Assembly: GCF_003269295.1 (NCBI RefSeq)
Contig: NZ_QLTT01000010.1
Coordinates: forward strand, 57,958 to 121,957
Direction of reading: 5' to 3'
Length of the DNA: 64,000 nt
From: Lentzea atacamensis
Lineage (GTDB): Bacteria > Actinomycetota > Actinomycetes > Mycobacteriales > Pseudonocardiaceae
Shown one piece after another: positions 54,874-64,000 of this stretch. Below the pieces are notes generated by a model that was not told the DNA's origin, did not search any database, and worked only from the letters and a program-made list of their open reading frames with translations. The translations under genes and the position numbers were made by a program. The number at the start of each line of letters is the position of its first letter. The stretch's first letter is position 1.

Positions 54874-57036
54874 TCACTTGACCCCTGCCGCGTCCATCCC
54901 CCGCAGTTCCTTCTTCAAATCCTGAATCTCATCCCGCAGCCGAGCCGCCAGCTCGAACTGCAGGTCCCGAGCAGCATTCATCATCTGATCAGTCAGCGAC
55001 TGCACCAGATCCGCGAGCTCCGACCGAGCCATCCCGGCCCGCTCGTGCGAGTGCACAACCCCGGAAGACCTGCCGCCCTCCCCGGTGGCCCGCTTGCCCC
55101 GGGACTGGTTCCGCCCAGACCCGCCGACCGGAACCTCGTCCTCGGCCTCGGAGTACACCGCCTCCAGAATGTCGGTGATCTTCTTCCGCAACGGCTGCGG
55201 ATCAAGCCCGCGTTCTTCGTTGTAAGCGATCTGCTTGGCCCGCCGCCGGTTGGTCTCTTCGATCGCGTGCCGCATGGAGTCCGTGATCCGGTCCGCGTAC
55301 ATGTGGACCTCACCGGACACGTTGCGAGCCGCGCGACCGATCGTCTGCACGAGAGAGGTGCCGGACCGCAGGAACCCTTCTTTGTCCGCATCGAGAATCG
55401 CCACCAGCGACACCTCTGGAAGGTCGAGCCCTTCCCGCAGCAGGTTGATGCCGATCAACACGTCGAACTCGCCGAGCCGCAGCTGGCGCAGCAGCTCCAC
55501 CCGGCGCAGGGTGTCGACCTCGGAGTGCAGGTACCGCACCCGGATTCCCAGCTCCAGCAGGTAGTCCGTCAGGTCCTCTGCCATCTTCTTCGTGAGCGTC
55601 GTGACGAGCACGCGCTCGTCCCGCTCCGCCCGTTCCCGGATCGAGTGCACCAGGTCGTCGATCTGCCCCTCGGTCGGCTTCACGACCACCTCGGGGTCGA
55701 CGAGCCCGGTGGGCCGGATGACCTGCTCGACGAACTCGCCGCCGGACTGCCCGAGCTCGTACGGGCCGGGCGTGGCCGACAGGTAGACGACCTGGCCGAT
55801 CCGGTCGGCGAACTCCTCCCACGTCAGCGGGCGGTTGTCCAGCGCAGAGGGCAGCCGGAAGCCGTGCTCGACGAGGTTGCGCTTGCGCGAGGCGTCACCC
55901 TCGTACATGCCGCCGATCTGTGGCACCGTCACGTGCGACTCGTCGATGACCATCAGGAAGTCGTCGGGGAAGTAGTCGAGCAGCGTCGCCGGCGCCGTGC
56001 CGGGGCCGCGGCCGTCGATGTGGCGCGAGTAGTTCTCGATGCCGTTGCAGAAGCCGACCTGACGCATCATCTCGATGTCGTACTGGGTGCGCATGCGCAG
56101 GCGCTGCGCCTCCAGGAGCTTGCCCTGGCGCTCCATCTGGGCGAGCGTCGACTCCAGCTCCACCTCGATGTCGCGGATGGCGCGCTCCATGCGCTCCGGG
56201 CCCGCGACGTAGTGGGTGGCGGGGAAGATCCGCAGCTCGTCGACCTCGCGGATGATGTCGCCGGTCAGCGGGTGGAGGTAGTAGAGCTTGTCGATCTCGT
56301 CGCCGAAGAACTCGACGCGGACCGCGAGTTCCTCGTAGGACGGAATGATCTCGACCGTGTCGCCGCGCACCCGGAACGAGCCACGGGTGAACGACATGTC
56401 GTTGCGGTTGTACTGGACGTCGACCAGCAGGCGCAGGAACGCGTCGCGGTCGACCTCCACGCCCGTCTCCAGCCGGATGGAGCGGTCGAGGTACGACTGG
56501 GGCGTGCCGAGGCCGTAGATGCACGACACCGAGGCGACCACGATGACGTCGCGCCGGGTGAGCAGCGACATCGTGGCCGAGTGGCGGAGACGCTCGACGT
56601 CCTCGTTGATCGAGGAGTCCTTCTCGATGTACGTGTCCGTCTGCGGGATGTACGCCTCTGGCTGGTAGTAGTCGTAGTAGCTGACGAAGTACTCCACCGC
56701 GTTGTGCGGGAAGAGCTCCTTCAGCTCGTTCGCCAGCTGCGCGGCCAGCGTCTTGTTCGGCGCCATGACCAGCGTGGGGCGCTGCAGCCGTTCGACCAGC
56801 CAGGCCGTGGTCGCCGACTTGCCGGTACCGGTGGCGCCGAGCAGCACCACGTCGCGCTCGCCCGCACGCACGCGGCGTTCCAGCTCGTCGATGGCCGCCG
56901 GCTGGTCGCCGGCCGGCTGGTAGTCGCTGACCACGCGGAACTGCCCGCCGGTGCGGACGATGTCGCCGACGGGACGGTGCTCGGAGTGCGCCTTGACGGT
57001 GCTCTCCTCTGGCGGGAGCTCGGTTGCGAAAGCCAC
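54874..57036 (-). CDS. uvrB: Excinuclease ABC subunit B
   Basis: This 720-residue nucleotide-excision repair helicase-like ATPase loads UvrC at damage recognised by UvrA. Walker A is [10 protein letters not shown] near residue 71, then [17 protein letters not shown], the beta-hairpin [30 protein letters not shown], helicase motifs SATPGPYE and [10 protein letters not shown], and the C-terminal UVR motif near 680-715 ([20 protein letters not shown]). TAACGT (57049-57044) is 7 nt before GTG 57036, so the longer ORF start at 57066 is rejected and the mRNA is probably leaderless. Confidence 0.97.
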   Translation of the reverse strand: MAFATELPPEESTVKAHSEHRPVGDIVRTGGQFRVVSDYQPAGDQPAAIDELERRVRAGERDVVLLGATGTGKSATTAWLVERLQRPTLVMAPNKTLAAQLANELKELFPHNAVEYFVSYYDYYQPEAYIPQTDTYIEKDSSINEDVERLRHSATMSLLTRRDVIVVASVSCIYGLGTPQSYLDRSIRLETGVEVDRDAFLRLLVDVQYNRNDMSFTRGSFRVRGDTVEIIPSYEELAVRVEFFGDEIDKLYYLHPLTGDIIREVDELRIFPATHYVAGPERMERAIRDIEVELESTLAQMERQGKLLEAQRLRMRTQYDIEMMRQVGFCNGIENYSRHIDGRGPGTAPATLLDYFPDDFLMVIDESHVTVPQIGGMYEGDASRKRNLVEHGFRLPSALDNRPLTWEEFADRIGQVVYLSATPGPYELGQSGGEFVEQVIRPTGLVDPEVVVKPTEGQIDDLVHSIRERAERDERVLVTTLTKKMAEDLTDYLLELGIRVRYLHSEVDTLRRVELLRQLRLGEFDVLIGINLLREGLDLPEVSLVAILDADKEGFLRSGTSLVQTIGRAARNVSGEVHMYADRITDSMRHAIEETNRRRAKQIAYNEERGLDPQPLRKKITDILEAVYSEAEDEVPVGGSGRNQSRGKRATGEGGRSSGVVHSHERAGMARSELADLVQSLTDQMMNAARDLQFELAARLRDEIQDLKKELRGMDAAGVK

Positions 57037-57091
57037 GGGAAGCACGTTACGCCGGGGGTCTGACAATTTCAGATCGGGCCTGGTCAGGGCC

Positions 57092-58177
57092 CTAATCGCA
57101 CGGACAGCAGTTGCAGTCGCAGCAGTCGCACCCGTCGCAGTCGAGCGGGTTGTCCCGCCGCTTGTCGCTCCACGGGCCGGGGAACGGGTCGCGGCAGCAG
57201 AACTGGCAGGTCCCGCACATGTAGAGGAACGCCCCGCAGCCGCTGAAACACCCGCGCGGCCGTGGCTGCGGGTTCAGCCTCGGGTACGCCCACAACCCGC
57301 TGCCCGGATTCGACCAGCTCGGCTTCTCCGGAGCACGCCGGCGGCCGAACACCCGGATGATCGACTCCTCCAGCTCGTGCACCAGCAGCTTGTGCACGAG
57401 CCGCGCGTCGGTGAACTCGACCTCGTCCAGCGCCAGCCGGATCCCCGTCACGGCGTCCAGGCACAGCCTGTGCGCCTCGTCGACCGGCGTCCCGGTGGCC
57501 AGCAACGGGTTCCACGCACCCGACGCGCGGTCCTCCTCCAGGTCCTCGACGGCGTCGATCAGGTGCGCCACCCGTCCGAACAGCCGTCCCACCTCGCGCA
57601 ACGGCTCCGCGTTCTGCGGCCTGCCCGCGATCAGGGCCGTCTGCCCGACGGCGAACGCGGTCGCCGTCTCCGTCGGCTCCGTGACCACCAGCACCGAGCT
57701 GCCCAGCCCCGCCGCTGCCTCCACGAGGGGCTGCCGCCGCACCGAGTCGACCATCACCGAGGCGTCGAAGCCGAGATCGGACGCCGTCCCGATCCCCTTG
57801 GCGGCCCAGCGCTGCGCCACCGCGCGCCCCGCCCACCCCAGCCGGCCGGTCAGCCCGTCACCGTCGTCCACGTGGTCGTGGATCTTCAACGACGCCAGCA
57901 CCAGCGACACCGACGCCGCCAGCCGCGCACCGGATCCGATCGCCACGTCCGCGGACTTCAGCCCGCGCAACGCACACGGCCCGGCAGACCGCCGCGAGAG
58001 GCCGCTCTGCGCCTCGACCACGGCCGAGATCATCAGCCCGTCGTAGTTGGTGACGAGCCGCGACAGATGACCGTGCTCGTCACGCAACGACAGGCACATC
58101 CCGCACAGGTGCGCGAGCCACGCGGACCGCAGCTCAGCGCCCATCCTGTTGCGGCAGGGGCGAATGATCCCGAACAT
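57092..58177 (-). CDS. DUF5685 protein with cysteine-rich tail
   Basis: This 361-residue protein matches the actinobacterial DUF5685 family: [47 protein letters not shown], and helical repeats with DHVDDGDG and DAVEDLEED, reminiscent of prenyl-chain or haem-oxygenase-like helices. The end is remarkable: [18 protein letters not shown] and the last residues [15 protein letters not shown]. It may hold a metal cluster. TAGGAT (58190-58185) lies 7 nt before ATG 58177. Confidence 0.85.
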   Translation of the reverse strand: MFGIIRPCRNRMGAELRSAWLAHLCGMCLSLRDEHGHLSRLVTNYDGLMISAVVEAQSGLSRRSAGPCALRGLKSADVAIGSGARLAASVSLVLASLKIHDHVDDGDGLTGRLGWAGRAVAQRWAAKGIGTASDLGFDASVMVDSVRRQPLVEAAAGLGSSVLVVTEPTETATAFAVGQTALIAGRPQNAEPLREVGRLFGRVAHLIDAVEDLEEDRASGAWNPLLATGTPVDEAHRLCLDAVTGIRLALDEVEFTDARLVHKLLVHELEESIIRVFGRRRAPEKPSWSNPGSGLWAYPRLNPQPRPRGCFSGCGAFLYMCGTCQFCCRDPFPGPWSDKRRDNPLDCDGCDCCDCNCCPCD

Positions 58178-58227
58178 GCGGCGCATCCTAAGTGGCCGTC
58201 TCGGGTTTGGATGGCAGTATCGGCCCC

Positions 58228-58737
58228 GTGGCACACATCCATCCGCCGAAGATCGAGTACTTCGACCTGGACGCCAAGAGCAACACCGATCCCAAGGGAC
58301 AGCTGCGCAGCGTCGACGAGTACCGGCTCACCCCGACGGGCCTCTACATGTTCCGGCCGCTCAGCGGTCATCCGCAGATCAGCCACTTCGAGAGCTGGTT
58401 CCTGCCGAAGCTCAACGTCCGGGTGACCCGCCAGTCCTGGCACCCCGGCCACGAGCGCGACTACGACTTCTACGTCGACGTCGTCGAGATCACCGGGGTG
58501 GGCAGCGTCTGGAAGACCATCGACCTCTACCTCGACCTGATCGTCCGAACGGGTCGCAGCGTCACCGTTCTGGACACCGACGAATTGATCACCGCAGTTC
58601 AGCACAACCTGATCACCCCGGAACGAGCCCAATGGGCGCTGGAAACCACCTACTCAGCGGTGTCCGGTATTTCAGCGCACGGTCACGATGTGGTCAGGTG
58701 GCTCACCTCTTCGGGTTGTCCCACCTCCTGGCGTTGA
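58228..58737 (+). CDS. DUF402-family protein
   Basis: This 169-residue protein starts HIHPPKIEYFDLDAKSNTDP and contains GLYMFRPLSGHPQISHFESWFLP, then YDFYVDVVEI and WKTIDLYLDLIVRTGRSVTVLDTDEL, the DUF402 hallmarks. The fold binds RNA or nucleotide phosphates in some members (FAU-1, nucleoside diphosphatase). CAGTAT (58215-58220) lies 7 nt before GTG 58228. The longer ORF start at 58192 lies in the promoter. Confidence 0.83.
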   Translation: MAHIHPPKIEYFDLDAKSNTDPKGQLRSVDEYRLTPTGLYMFRPLSGHPQISHFESWFLPKLNVRVTRQSWHPGHERDYDFYVDVVEITGVGSVWKTIDLYLDLIVRTGRSVTVLDTDELITAVQHNLITPERAQWALETTYSAVSGISAHGHDVVRWLTSSGCPTSWR

Positions 58738-58825
58738 TACACAGAGTGTGTTCGTCATCTGACCGTGACGTAACGAATCGACCCGGCGTGTAACTGCGAG
58801 CACTTATTTGACTACCCTCGGCGGC

Positions 58826-59344
58826 GTGGGAGCGGTCACTACACCTCAGCTGGTCGACGTTGTCGACACCATTTCGGGCGTGCGCACTTATTCGTCCGGT
58901 GGCACGCGGACGCTCAGTTCGTGCGAGGTGGAGCGCTGGGGCCTGCGGATCGAGCACCCCACCCCGGAGGACCCGTTCTCGGACGCCGAAATCACCTGGC
59001 TGATGCCGGAACTGGGCCTGCGCCTCACGACCTACCGCGCCCGCTCCCGGCACTCCCGCAGCGGCCCGAGCGTGCTGTCCGCGGTCCGGGTCGAGCGCGA
59101 CCACCGCCACTGGCAGACCACGGACCTGTTGCTGGGCCTGGCGATTCCGGGCGGTACCACGCCCCGCATCGTGCGCAGCGAGGACTTCGCCGCCGCCGTG
59201 GCAGGCCGCGTCCTGCGCCCCGGCGACGCCGACCAGGCCCTGCGCACCGTGCACCGCACCCTCGAAGAGCTCAGCAACGTCAACCACAACCTGACGTCGT
59301 GGCTGACGTGGCACGGCATCTACGACACCTGGCCGCCCCTGTAG
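58826..59344 (+). CDS. DUF402-like paralogue, degenerate
   Basis: This 172-residue protein has the same layout as the preceding gene (WGLRIEHPTPEDPFSDAEITWLMPELGLRLTTYRARSRH, HWQTTDLLLGLAIPGG, RIVRSEDFAAAV) but lacks the N-terminal HPPKIEYFD part and the aspartate-rich DFYVDV strand. It is probably a diverged tandem copy that lost the metal site. TACCCT (58813-58818) is 7 nt before GTG 58826. It overlaps coaE by 25 bp. Confidence 0.7.
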   Translation: MGAVTTPQLVDVVDTISGVRTYSSGGTRTLSSCEVERWGLRIEHPTPEDPFSDAEITWLMPELGLRLTTYRARSRHSRSGPSVLSAVRVERDHRHWQTTDLLLGLAIPGGTTPRIVRSEDFAAAVAGRVLRPGDADQALRTVHRTLEELSNVNHNLTSWLTWHGIYDTWPPL

Positions 59345-60468
59345 GCCTGCACGCGCGCGACGGCAGCCACCATCCACGGCTCCTTCGCCTCACCGTAGGC
59401 AAACGCCGAGGAATCGGCCGCGAATCGCTGGGACAGCTCGAGTTTGAGCGCCGCGTACTCCTCACGAGCCTGCGTGTCGTGCCGCAGCCAGTCGCGGAAG
59501 TCGATCGCCCACCGCCAGTTGGCAGCACCCTCGACGCGCAGGTGAAGATTCACCCGCCGCCCCGGATCAGCCCCGGCGTGCAGCCGCTTGCTCCAGTCAC
59601 CCTCGCCGCGCGGCGTGTCCTCGTACGGCCCCACGTACGGAAACCCGGCGTGCGCCAACGTCTCCCGCAACGAGTCGGCGGTCGCCATGTCCTCGACAGC
59701 GAGCTGGAAGTCCAGCACGTCCTTGGCCGCGAGCCCTGGCACCGCCGTCGACCCGATGTGCTCGACCCGCCGCCCGCCGGCAGCCACGCTGATCCGCCGG
59801 GCAAGCCGCTTGGCCTGCGCGGGCCACCGCCCGTCGTACGGCACCACGATCGGCGACCCGGCCGCGTAGGACTGCGTCCGCACGTTCTTCTCGAACCCGA
59901 CCAGCCGGTCCCACAACCCGGTGATGTCCGGAACCTCCCCGGAGTTGTCCAGCCACACGTCCGCCACGGCCCGCCGCTGCTCGTCCGTGGCCTGCGCGGT
60001 GATCCGGTTCTCCGCGTCCCGCCGGTCCATCCCCCTGCTCGTGACCAGCCGCTCCAGCCGGGTGGCCGCATCCGCGTGCACCACGATCACGAGGTGGTAC
60101 GCCGCCGCCAGGTCCCGCTCCACCAGCAAGGGGATGTCGTGCACGACGATCGCGTCCTCGGGAGCCTCGGCCATCCGCTGCCCGGTCAACGCCCCGATGC
60201 GCGGATGCGTGATCCCGTTGAGCGTCTGCCGAGCCTCCTCACTGGCGAAGGCCTTGGCCGCCAACGCCGCCCGGTTCAACGTGCCGTCACCGTTGAGCAC
60301 GTCCTCACCGAACGCCTCGACGACCTCCTTGAGCCCGTCCGTACCGGGCTCAAGCACCTCACGCGCGAGCTTGTCCGCATCGATGACCACAGCGCCGTTC
60401 TCGGCGAGCAGCTTCGCGATCGTCGACTTCCCGGACCCGATTCCGCCGGTCAACCCCACCCTGAGCAT
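59320..60468 (-). CDS. coaE: Dephospho-CoA kinase fused to GrpB/UPF0157 domain
   Basis: This 382-residue protein joins dephospho-CoA kinase (1-200; P-loop GGIGSGKST at 8-16, DADKLAREVL, HDIPLLVE) to a C-terminal GrpB domain (205-382; VVPYDGRWPAQAKRLARRI, VEHIGSTAVPGLAAKDVLDFQL), a nucleotidyltransferase-like fold. The kinase completes CoA synthesis. The fusion is known from Mycobacterium and relatives. TAACCT (60481-60476) lies 7 nt before ATG 60468. Confidence 0.95.
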   Translation of the reverse strand: MLRVGLTGGIGSGKSTIAKLLAENGAVVIDADKLAREVLEPGTDGLKEVVEAFGEDVLNGDGTLNRAALAAKAFASEEARQTLNGITHPRIGALTGQRMAEAPEDAIVVHDIPLLVERDLAAAYHLVIVVHADAATRLERLVTSRGMDRRDAENRITAQATDEQRRAVADVWLDNSGEVPDITGLWDRLVGFEKNVRTQSYAAGSPIVVPYDGRWPAQAKRLARRISVAAGGRRVEHIGSTAVPGLAAKDVLDFQLAVEDMATADSLRETLAHAGFPYVGPYEDTPRGEGDWSKRLHAGADPGRRVNLHLRVEGAANWRWAIDFRDWLRHDTQAREEYAALKLELSQRFAADSSAFAYGEAKEPWMVAAVARVQAYRGGQVS

Positions 60469-60473
60469 GCCGG

Positions 60474-61739
60474 TCAGGTTAGCCGGGCAAGCCCGGCGAG
60501 CAGGACCGACACCACCACGGCGACGACCGCCACCGTGCCGAAGCCGCTCGCCGCCCCGACCGTCCCGATCACCGCGACCCCCAGCGCCAGCCCGAACTCC
60601 ATCCCGGTCTCCGACAACGCCGCCGCCGAGCCCGCCTTCTCCTCCGGCGCGGCACCCACGATCAGGTCCGTGCTCAACGCCATCACCGGCCCCTGTCCCA
60701 GGTAGATGACGACGATGCCGAGCACCGCGGCGTGCGGCACGATCGCTAACCCCGCGGCAGCCACGATCAGGGCCACCGACACAGTCCGCCCGGCACCGAA
60801 AGCGCCGGCGAGACGCGGAGCGAGCACCGACGTGACGATCATGGCAACAGACGCCGGAAGCAGCAGAAGCCCTGCCCGCAACGGCGAGAAGTGCTGCTGC
60901 AACTGCTGCGTCACCAGCAGATAGACCCCAGCCGTCACCGCGGCGTCCGCGACCAGCACCACGACCGCGCGCCCGAACCGCCCCCGGAACAACGCCGTCT
61001 CGATCAACGGATGCGCGATCCTCCGCTGCCGCCGCACGAACCAGCCGCCGACCGCAATACCCGCCACCGCCGCAACGACGTCGAAGTGCTTGACGCCGTA
61101 CACCGTCAGCACCGTCGCCACGAGCACGAGCGCCACACTCGGCAGATCAACCCGATGCACCGGCCCGTGGTGCTCCGGCAACACGAACGGCCCCGCGACC
61201 AGCAACAACACCATGACCGGCACCGCCACCAGGAACGCCGACCCCCACCACCACGTCTCCAGCAGCGCACCACCGACCACAGGACCAAGCGCGACACCAC
61301 CGGACATCGCCGCCGCCCAGATGCCGATCGCCGTACCGCGCCGGTCCCGGAACATCGTGCTGATCAACGCCAACGTCGACGGCATCAACGTCGACCCGGC
61401 AACCCCGAGCAACGCCCGAGCCGCGATCAACGTCTCAGGCGTGGGCGCGTAAGCAGCCACCACCGACCCACCTGCGAACGCCGCCGCCCCGATGAGCAAC
61501 AACCTGCGTCGCCCGATCCGGTCACCGAGCACACCCATCGGAATGAGCAGCGCGGCGATCACGAACCCGTAGCTGTCGAGAATCCAGAGCAGCTCGGTAC
61601 CGGTGGGCTGCAAGCTCTTCGCGAGATGCGGGGAGGCGAGGTAGAGGATGGTGACATCCATGGCGAGCATCGCCGTGGGCAGCGTGAGCACCGCGAGTCC
61701 GAGCCAGGACCGCACGCTCTCCTTTGATCGACTTGTCAT
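60474..61739 (-). CDS. MFS drug-efflux transporter (DHA2-like)
   Basis: This 421-residue proton-coupled efflux protein has 12-14 hydrophobic helices, the motif A-like GVLGDRIGRRRLLLIGAA between helices 2 and 3 and motif C (GPVVGGALLETWWWGSAFLV). Close types export antiseptics, dyes or antibiotics. The promoter has the unusual 20-bp spacer with a dyad that MerR proteins use, and the divergent gene encodes a MerR regulator, so it is probably drug-inducible. Confidence 0.88.
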   Translation of the reverse strand: MTSRSKESVRSWLGLAVLTLPTAMLAMDVTILYLASPHLAKSLQPTGTELLWILDSYGFVIAALLIPMGVLGDRIGRRRLLLIGAAAFAGGSVVAAYAPTPETLIAARALLGVAGSTLMPSTLALISTMFRDRRGTAIGIWAAAMSGGVALGPVVGGALLETWWWGSAFLVAVPVMVLLLVAGPFVLPEHHGPVHRVDLPSVALVLVATVLTVYGVKHFDVVAAVAGIAVGGWFVRRQRRIAHPLIETALFRGRFGRAVVVLVADAAVTAGVYLLVTQQLQQHFSPLRAGLLLLPASVAMIVTSVLAPRLAGAFGAGRTVSVALIVAAAGLAIVPHAAVLGIVVIYLGQGPVMALSTDLIVGAAPEEKAGSAAALSETGMEFGLALGVAVIGTVGAASGFGTVAVVAVVVSVLLAGLARLT

Positions 61740-61745
61740 GCCCAG

Positions 61746-61777
61746 ACGCTAAAGTCTCACACGGGTGTGAGAGTCAA
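61746..61777 (-). promoter_or_regulatory. MerR-type promoter of the MFS gene
   Basis: TTGACT (61777-61772) and TAGCGT (61751-61746) are separated by 20 bp, and the spacer holds the perfect dyad CTCACAC-N2-GTGTGAG (61756-61771). A MerR dimer would twist the spacer to activate. TAGCGT is 6 nt before the ATG of the MFS gene. Confidence 0.75.
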
Positions 61778-61789
61778 GGGAGAAATCGC

Positions 61790-62185
61790 GTGCGAATCGG
61801 GGAACTGGCACGGCGCACCGGCGTGAGCCAACGACTGTTGCGCTACTACGAGGAACAAGGCCTGCTCACGCCACAACGACTGCCCAGCGGCTACCGCGTC
61901 TACACCGACTCCGACGTGCTGCGTGTGGCACACATCCGCAGCCTCCTGGCCGCAGGCCTCTCCACCGACACGATCGCCGAAGTCCTGCCGTGCATGGGCG
62001 TGGACGGCGAGCGGCTGATCGCGTCCATCTGCCCAGAGCTGGTGGACGAACTGCTGGTGGAACGAGCCCGGATCTCCGCGTCGATCCAAGCCCTGCAGGA
62101 AGCTCAGTCCGCTTTGGACACGATCATCACCGCTAGACCGGCGGCGTCATCGACTGCTGCGCCAGCACCGGCAGGATCGCCATGA
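61790..62185 (+). CDS. MerR-family transcriptional regulator
   Basis: This 131-residue regulator starts RIGELARRTGVSQRLLRYYEEQGLLTPQRLPSGYRVYTDSDVLR, the MerR winged helix, followed by the dimerisation coiled coil (LVERARISASIQALQEAQSALDTII). No cysteine pair for metal is present near the C-terminus, so it may sense a drug. It is divergent from the MFS gene and probably controls it through the dyad between them. GTG 61790 follows AGGGAG. The 3' end overlaps the next gene by 53 bp. Confidence 0.9.
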   Translation: MRIGELARRTGVSQRLLRYYEEQGLLTPQRLPSGYRVYTDSDVLRVAHIRSLLAAGLSTDTIAEVLPCMGVDGERLIASICPELVDELLVERARISASIQALQEAQSALDTIITARPAASSTAAPAPAGSP

Positions 62186-62750
62186 GCTTCTCCTTCGGGA
62201 TGAAGTTGTGCCGGTTGCGCACCACGAACGTCGACTTGCCGAGCGACCCGACGAGCAACTGCTCCTCTTTCCCCTCGATCAACGTCCCCTTCTGCTTCCC
62301 GACGTCAACCTCGGTGATCTTCGCCCCGTCCTGCCGCTCAGCCTCGATGCTCTCCGTGACCCGAGTACGCGCCGTCAAATCGTCCGTGTAGGTGGACAGC
62401 CCGATGACGATCTTCGCGTCCGGCAGGTTCTTCTTCTCGGGAATCCCGTAGTAACAATCGATCTTCCCGGTCCGCCCGATCCCGGGCTCCTTGATCCCGA
62501 TGATGATCCGAGGCTCACCAGGCAACTCCTGCCCGAGCGTCGCGTTCATCATGTCGACCGGCACCACCAACTCGCAGTCGTCCGGCAACGCCCGATCCAC
62601 CATCGCCGGAACCCGCGACGCCGTGGTGGGCGGGGTGATCTTCGGGATCTGCGGCGGCGGCGCCTGAGTTTGCGGCGCAGAGCCGGAGCAGGCCGCGCAG
62701 ACCGCCAGCGCCACCGCGCCCAGTGCCACGAAGAACTTGTTCCCACGCAT
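62133..62750 (-). CDS. DUF3558-type lipoprotein
   Basis: This 205-residue protein has a lipoprotein signal peptide with lipobox CAACS (cysteine at residue 21), a Pro/Thr linker and a domain matching DUF3558 (PDDCELVVPVDMMNATLGQELPG, KIDCYYGIPEKK, RNRHNFIPKEKL). It is anchored on the outer face of the membrane. Function is unknown. The two cysteines DDC and DCY probably form a disulfide. Confidence 0.8.
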   Translation of the reverse strand: MRGNKFFVALGAVALAVCAACSGSAPQTQAPPPQIPKITPPTTASRVPAMVDRALPDDCELVVPVDMMNATLGQELPGEPRIIIGIKEPGIGRTGKIDCYYGIPEKKNLPDAKIVIGLSTYTDDLTARTRVTESIEAERQDGAKITEVDVGKQKGTLIEGKEEQLLVGSLGKSTFVVRNRHNFIPKEKLMAILPVLAQQSMTPPV

Positions 62751-62917
62751 AGGTTTGCCAACCTACACAACGAGGTTGAGCCTCCACCACAGAGTGAACG
62801 GGTGGCACCGTCGTGGCCACGCGCGGCACATCTCGCATTGGCGGGTCTGGCACGGAGCCCCAGGAAAACCCTCGCAACCGGCACGTCCGATGCCAACGCA
62901 CCCACCTGCGGACCCAA

Positions 62918-62961
62918 CAAAAACGGAGGCCCCCACACCCAAAGGGTGCAGGGGCCTCCGT
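62918..62961 (-). terminator. Intrinsic terminator of rpsA
   Basis: ACGGAGGCCCC (62923-62933) pairs with GGGGCCTCCGT (62951-62961), extended inside by CACCC/GGGTG around AAA, and on the minus strand is followed by TTTTTG. It is a classic stem with T-run, 28 bp after the rpsA stop. Confidence 0.9.
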
Positions 62962-62988
62962 CAGTCAGCTACAAGGAGCTGGAGCGGA

Positions 62989-64000
62989 TCACATACCGCC
63001 GGACAGCTTCTCCCGAAGCGCGGCCAGCTGCTCGTCCGAAGCGAGCGTGCCACCGGACTGAGCCGGCGCACCAACGGACGTGGTGCCGGAAGTGTCCCCA
63101 CCGGAGGTGTAGTTGCCCGCACCCTCGGCCGAAGCCTCTTCCTCAGCCTCAGCGGCCTTGCGGATCTGCTTCATGTGGGCCTCGTAACGAGTGTGGGCCT
63201 CAGCGTACTGACGCTCCCACTCCTCACGCTGCTTGTCGAAGCCGTCCTGCCACTCCTGGGTCTCCGGGTCGAAGCCCTCGGGGTAGATGTAGTTGCCCTG
63301 GTCGTCGTACTCGGCGGCCATGCCGTACTGGGTCGGGTCGAACTCGGTGTCGACCGTGAAGCCCTCGTTGGCCTGCTTGAGCGACAGCGAGATGCGGCGA
63401 CGGTCGAGGTCGATGTCGATGACCTTGACCATGACGTCGTCGCCGACCTGGACGACCTGCTCCGGAATCTCGACGTGGCGCTCGGCCAGCTCGGAGATGT
63501 GGACCAGGCCCTCGATGCCCTCGTCCACGCGGACGAACGCACCGAACGGAACCAGCTTGGTGACCTTGCCCGGCACGATCTGGCCGATCGCGTGGGTGCG
63601 GGCGAACTGGCGCCACGGGTCTTCCTGGGTCGCCTTCAGCGACAGGGAGACGCGCTCGCGCTCCATGTCGACGTCGAGGACCTCGACGGTGACTTCCTGG
63701 CCGACCTCGACAACCTCGGACGGGTGGTCGATGTGCTTCCAGGACAGCTCCGAGACGTGGACGAGACCGTCGACGCCACCCAGGTCCACGAAGGCACCGA
63801 AGTTGACGATCGAGGACACGACGCCCTTGCGGACCTGGCCCTTCTGCAGCTGGTTGAGGAACTCGCTGCGGACCTCGGACTGGGTCTGCTCCAGCCACGC
63901 ACGGCGGGACAGGACCACGTTGTTGCGGTTCTTGTCCAGCTCGATGATCTTCGCCTCGAGCTCACGGCCGACGTACGGCTGGAGGTCGCGGACGCGACGC
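62989..64000 (-). CDS. rpsA: 30S ribosomal protein S1, C-terminal part (cut by window edge)
   Basis: The last 336 residues of ribosomal protein S1 are present, with S1 (OB-fold) repeats such as KGVVSSIVNFGAFVDLGGVDGLVHVSELSW and GKVTKLVPFGAFVRVDEGIEGLVHISELA and an acidic, Gly/Thr-rich tail ending REKLSGGM. S1 helps mRNA binding to the small ribosomal subunit. The reading frame is open to the window edge, and the sequence VRDLQPYVGRELEAKIIELDKN shows it continues upstream. Confidence 0.96.
   Translation of the reverse strand, partial: RRVRDLQPYVGRELEAKIIELDKNRNNVVLSRRAWLEQTQSEVRSEFLNQLQKGQVRKGVVSSIVNFGAFVDLGGVDGLVHVSELSWKHIDHPSEVVEVGQEVTVEVLDVDMERERVSLSLKATQEDPWRQFARTHAIGQIVPGKVTKLVPFGAFVRVDEGIEGLVHISELAERHVEIPEQVVQVGDDVMVKVIDIDLDRRRISLSLKQANEGFTVDTEFDPTQYGMAAEYDDQGNYIYPEGFDPETQEWQDGFDKQREEWERQYAEAHTRYEAHMKQIRKAAEAEEEASAEGAGNYTSGGDTSGTTSVGAPAQSGGTLASDEQLAALREKLSGGM

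Noticed and set aside
54676-57063. 795-residue plus-strand ORF
   Set aside because: It is the antisense shadow of uvrB.

Overview
The window comes from the chromosome of a high-GC actinomycete, most probably a Pseudonocardiales member such as the Lentzea/Saccharothrix group; genus is inference. The evidence is very GC-rich third codon positions, frequent GTG starts, an XRE/DUF397 pair, WXG/EspC-type secretion targets, DUF5685, DUF402 and DUF3558 genes, a CoaE-GrpB fusion and the order rpsA - coaE - DUF402 x2 - DUF5685 - uvrB. No tRNA, rRNA, transposase, phage or CRISPR locus was seen.

Layout. 1-1.2 kb: a VapBC-like toxin-antitoxin pair between two near-identical copies of the 3' end of a metallo-hydrolase gene. 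1.2-9.4 kb: small metabolic and regulatory genes (amidase, RNase H with zinc knuckles, frameshifted SDR + XRE regulator, PPOX, aminotransferase, ArsR + SRPBCC). 9.4-12.6 kb: a SEFIR/TIR-like protein beside an XRE/DUF397 pair. 12.7-31 kb: housekeeping and accessory genes (methyltransferase fusion, DNA polymerase IV, Nudix, secreted nuclease, quinone oxidoreductase, TetR operon, YihY, EI24, beta-propeller protein, trypsin). 31.3-38.8 kb: FKBP, then an orphan type VII secretion effector locus: YbaB, EspC-like target, a 1483-residue toxin with a C-terminal nuclease, a YezG-type immunity protein and a second immunity-like protein. 41.2-42.9 kb: a RES-type toxin-antitoxin operon with a third gene. 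44-47.4 kb: divergent peptidase and amidohydrolase. 47.4-48.6 kb: a TerC-family exporter behind a probable manganese riboswitch. 48.8-52.9 kb: a hydrolase-ABC ATPase fusion, two small coupled ORFs and a permease. 53-64 kb: VOC proteins, uvrB, coaE, a MerR-controlled MFS pump, a lipoprotein and the end of rpsA.

More than twenty genes have a TANNNT-like hexamer 6-8 nt before the start codon and no Shine-Dalgarno sequence, the signature of leaderless transcripts; this settles many start choices. Several autoregulated modules are visible from their operators (XRE palindrome, TetR site, RES antitoxin repeat, MerR dyad in a 20-bp spacer). Reading-frame breaks occur in the metallo-hydrolase remnant, the SDR gene, a short gene before arsR and the end of the SRPBCC gene.
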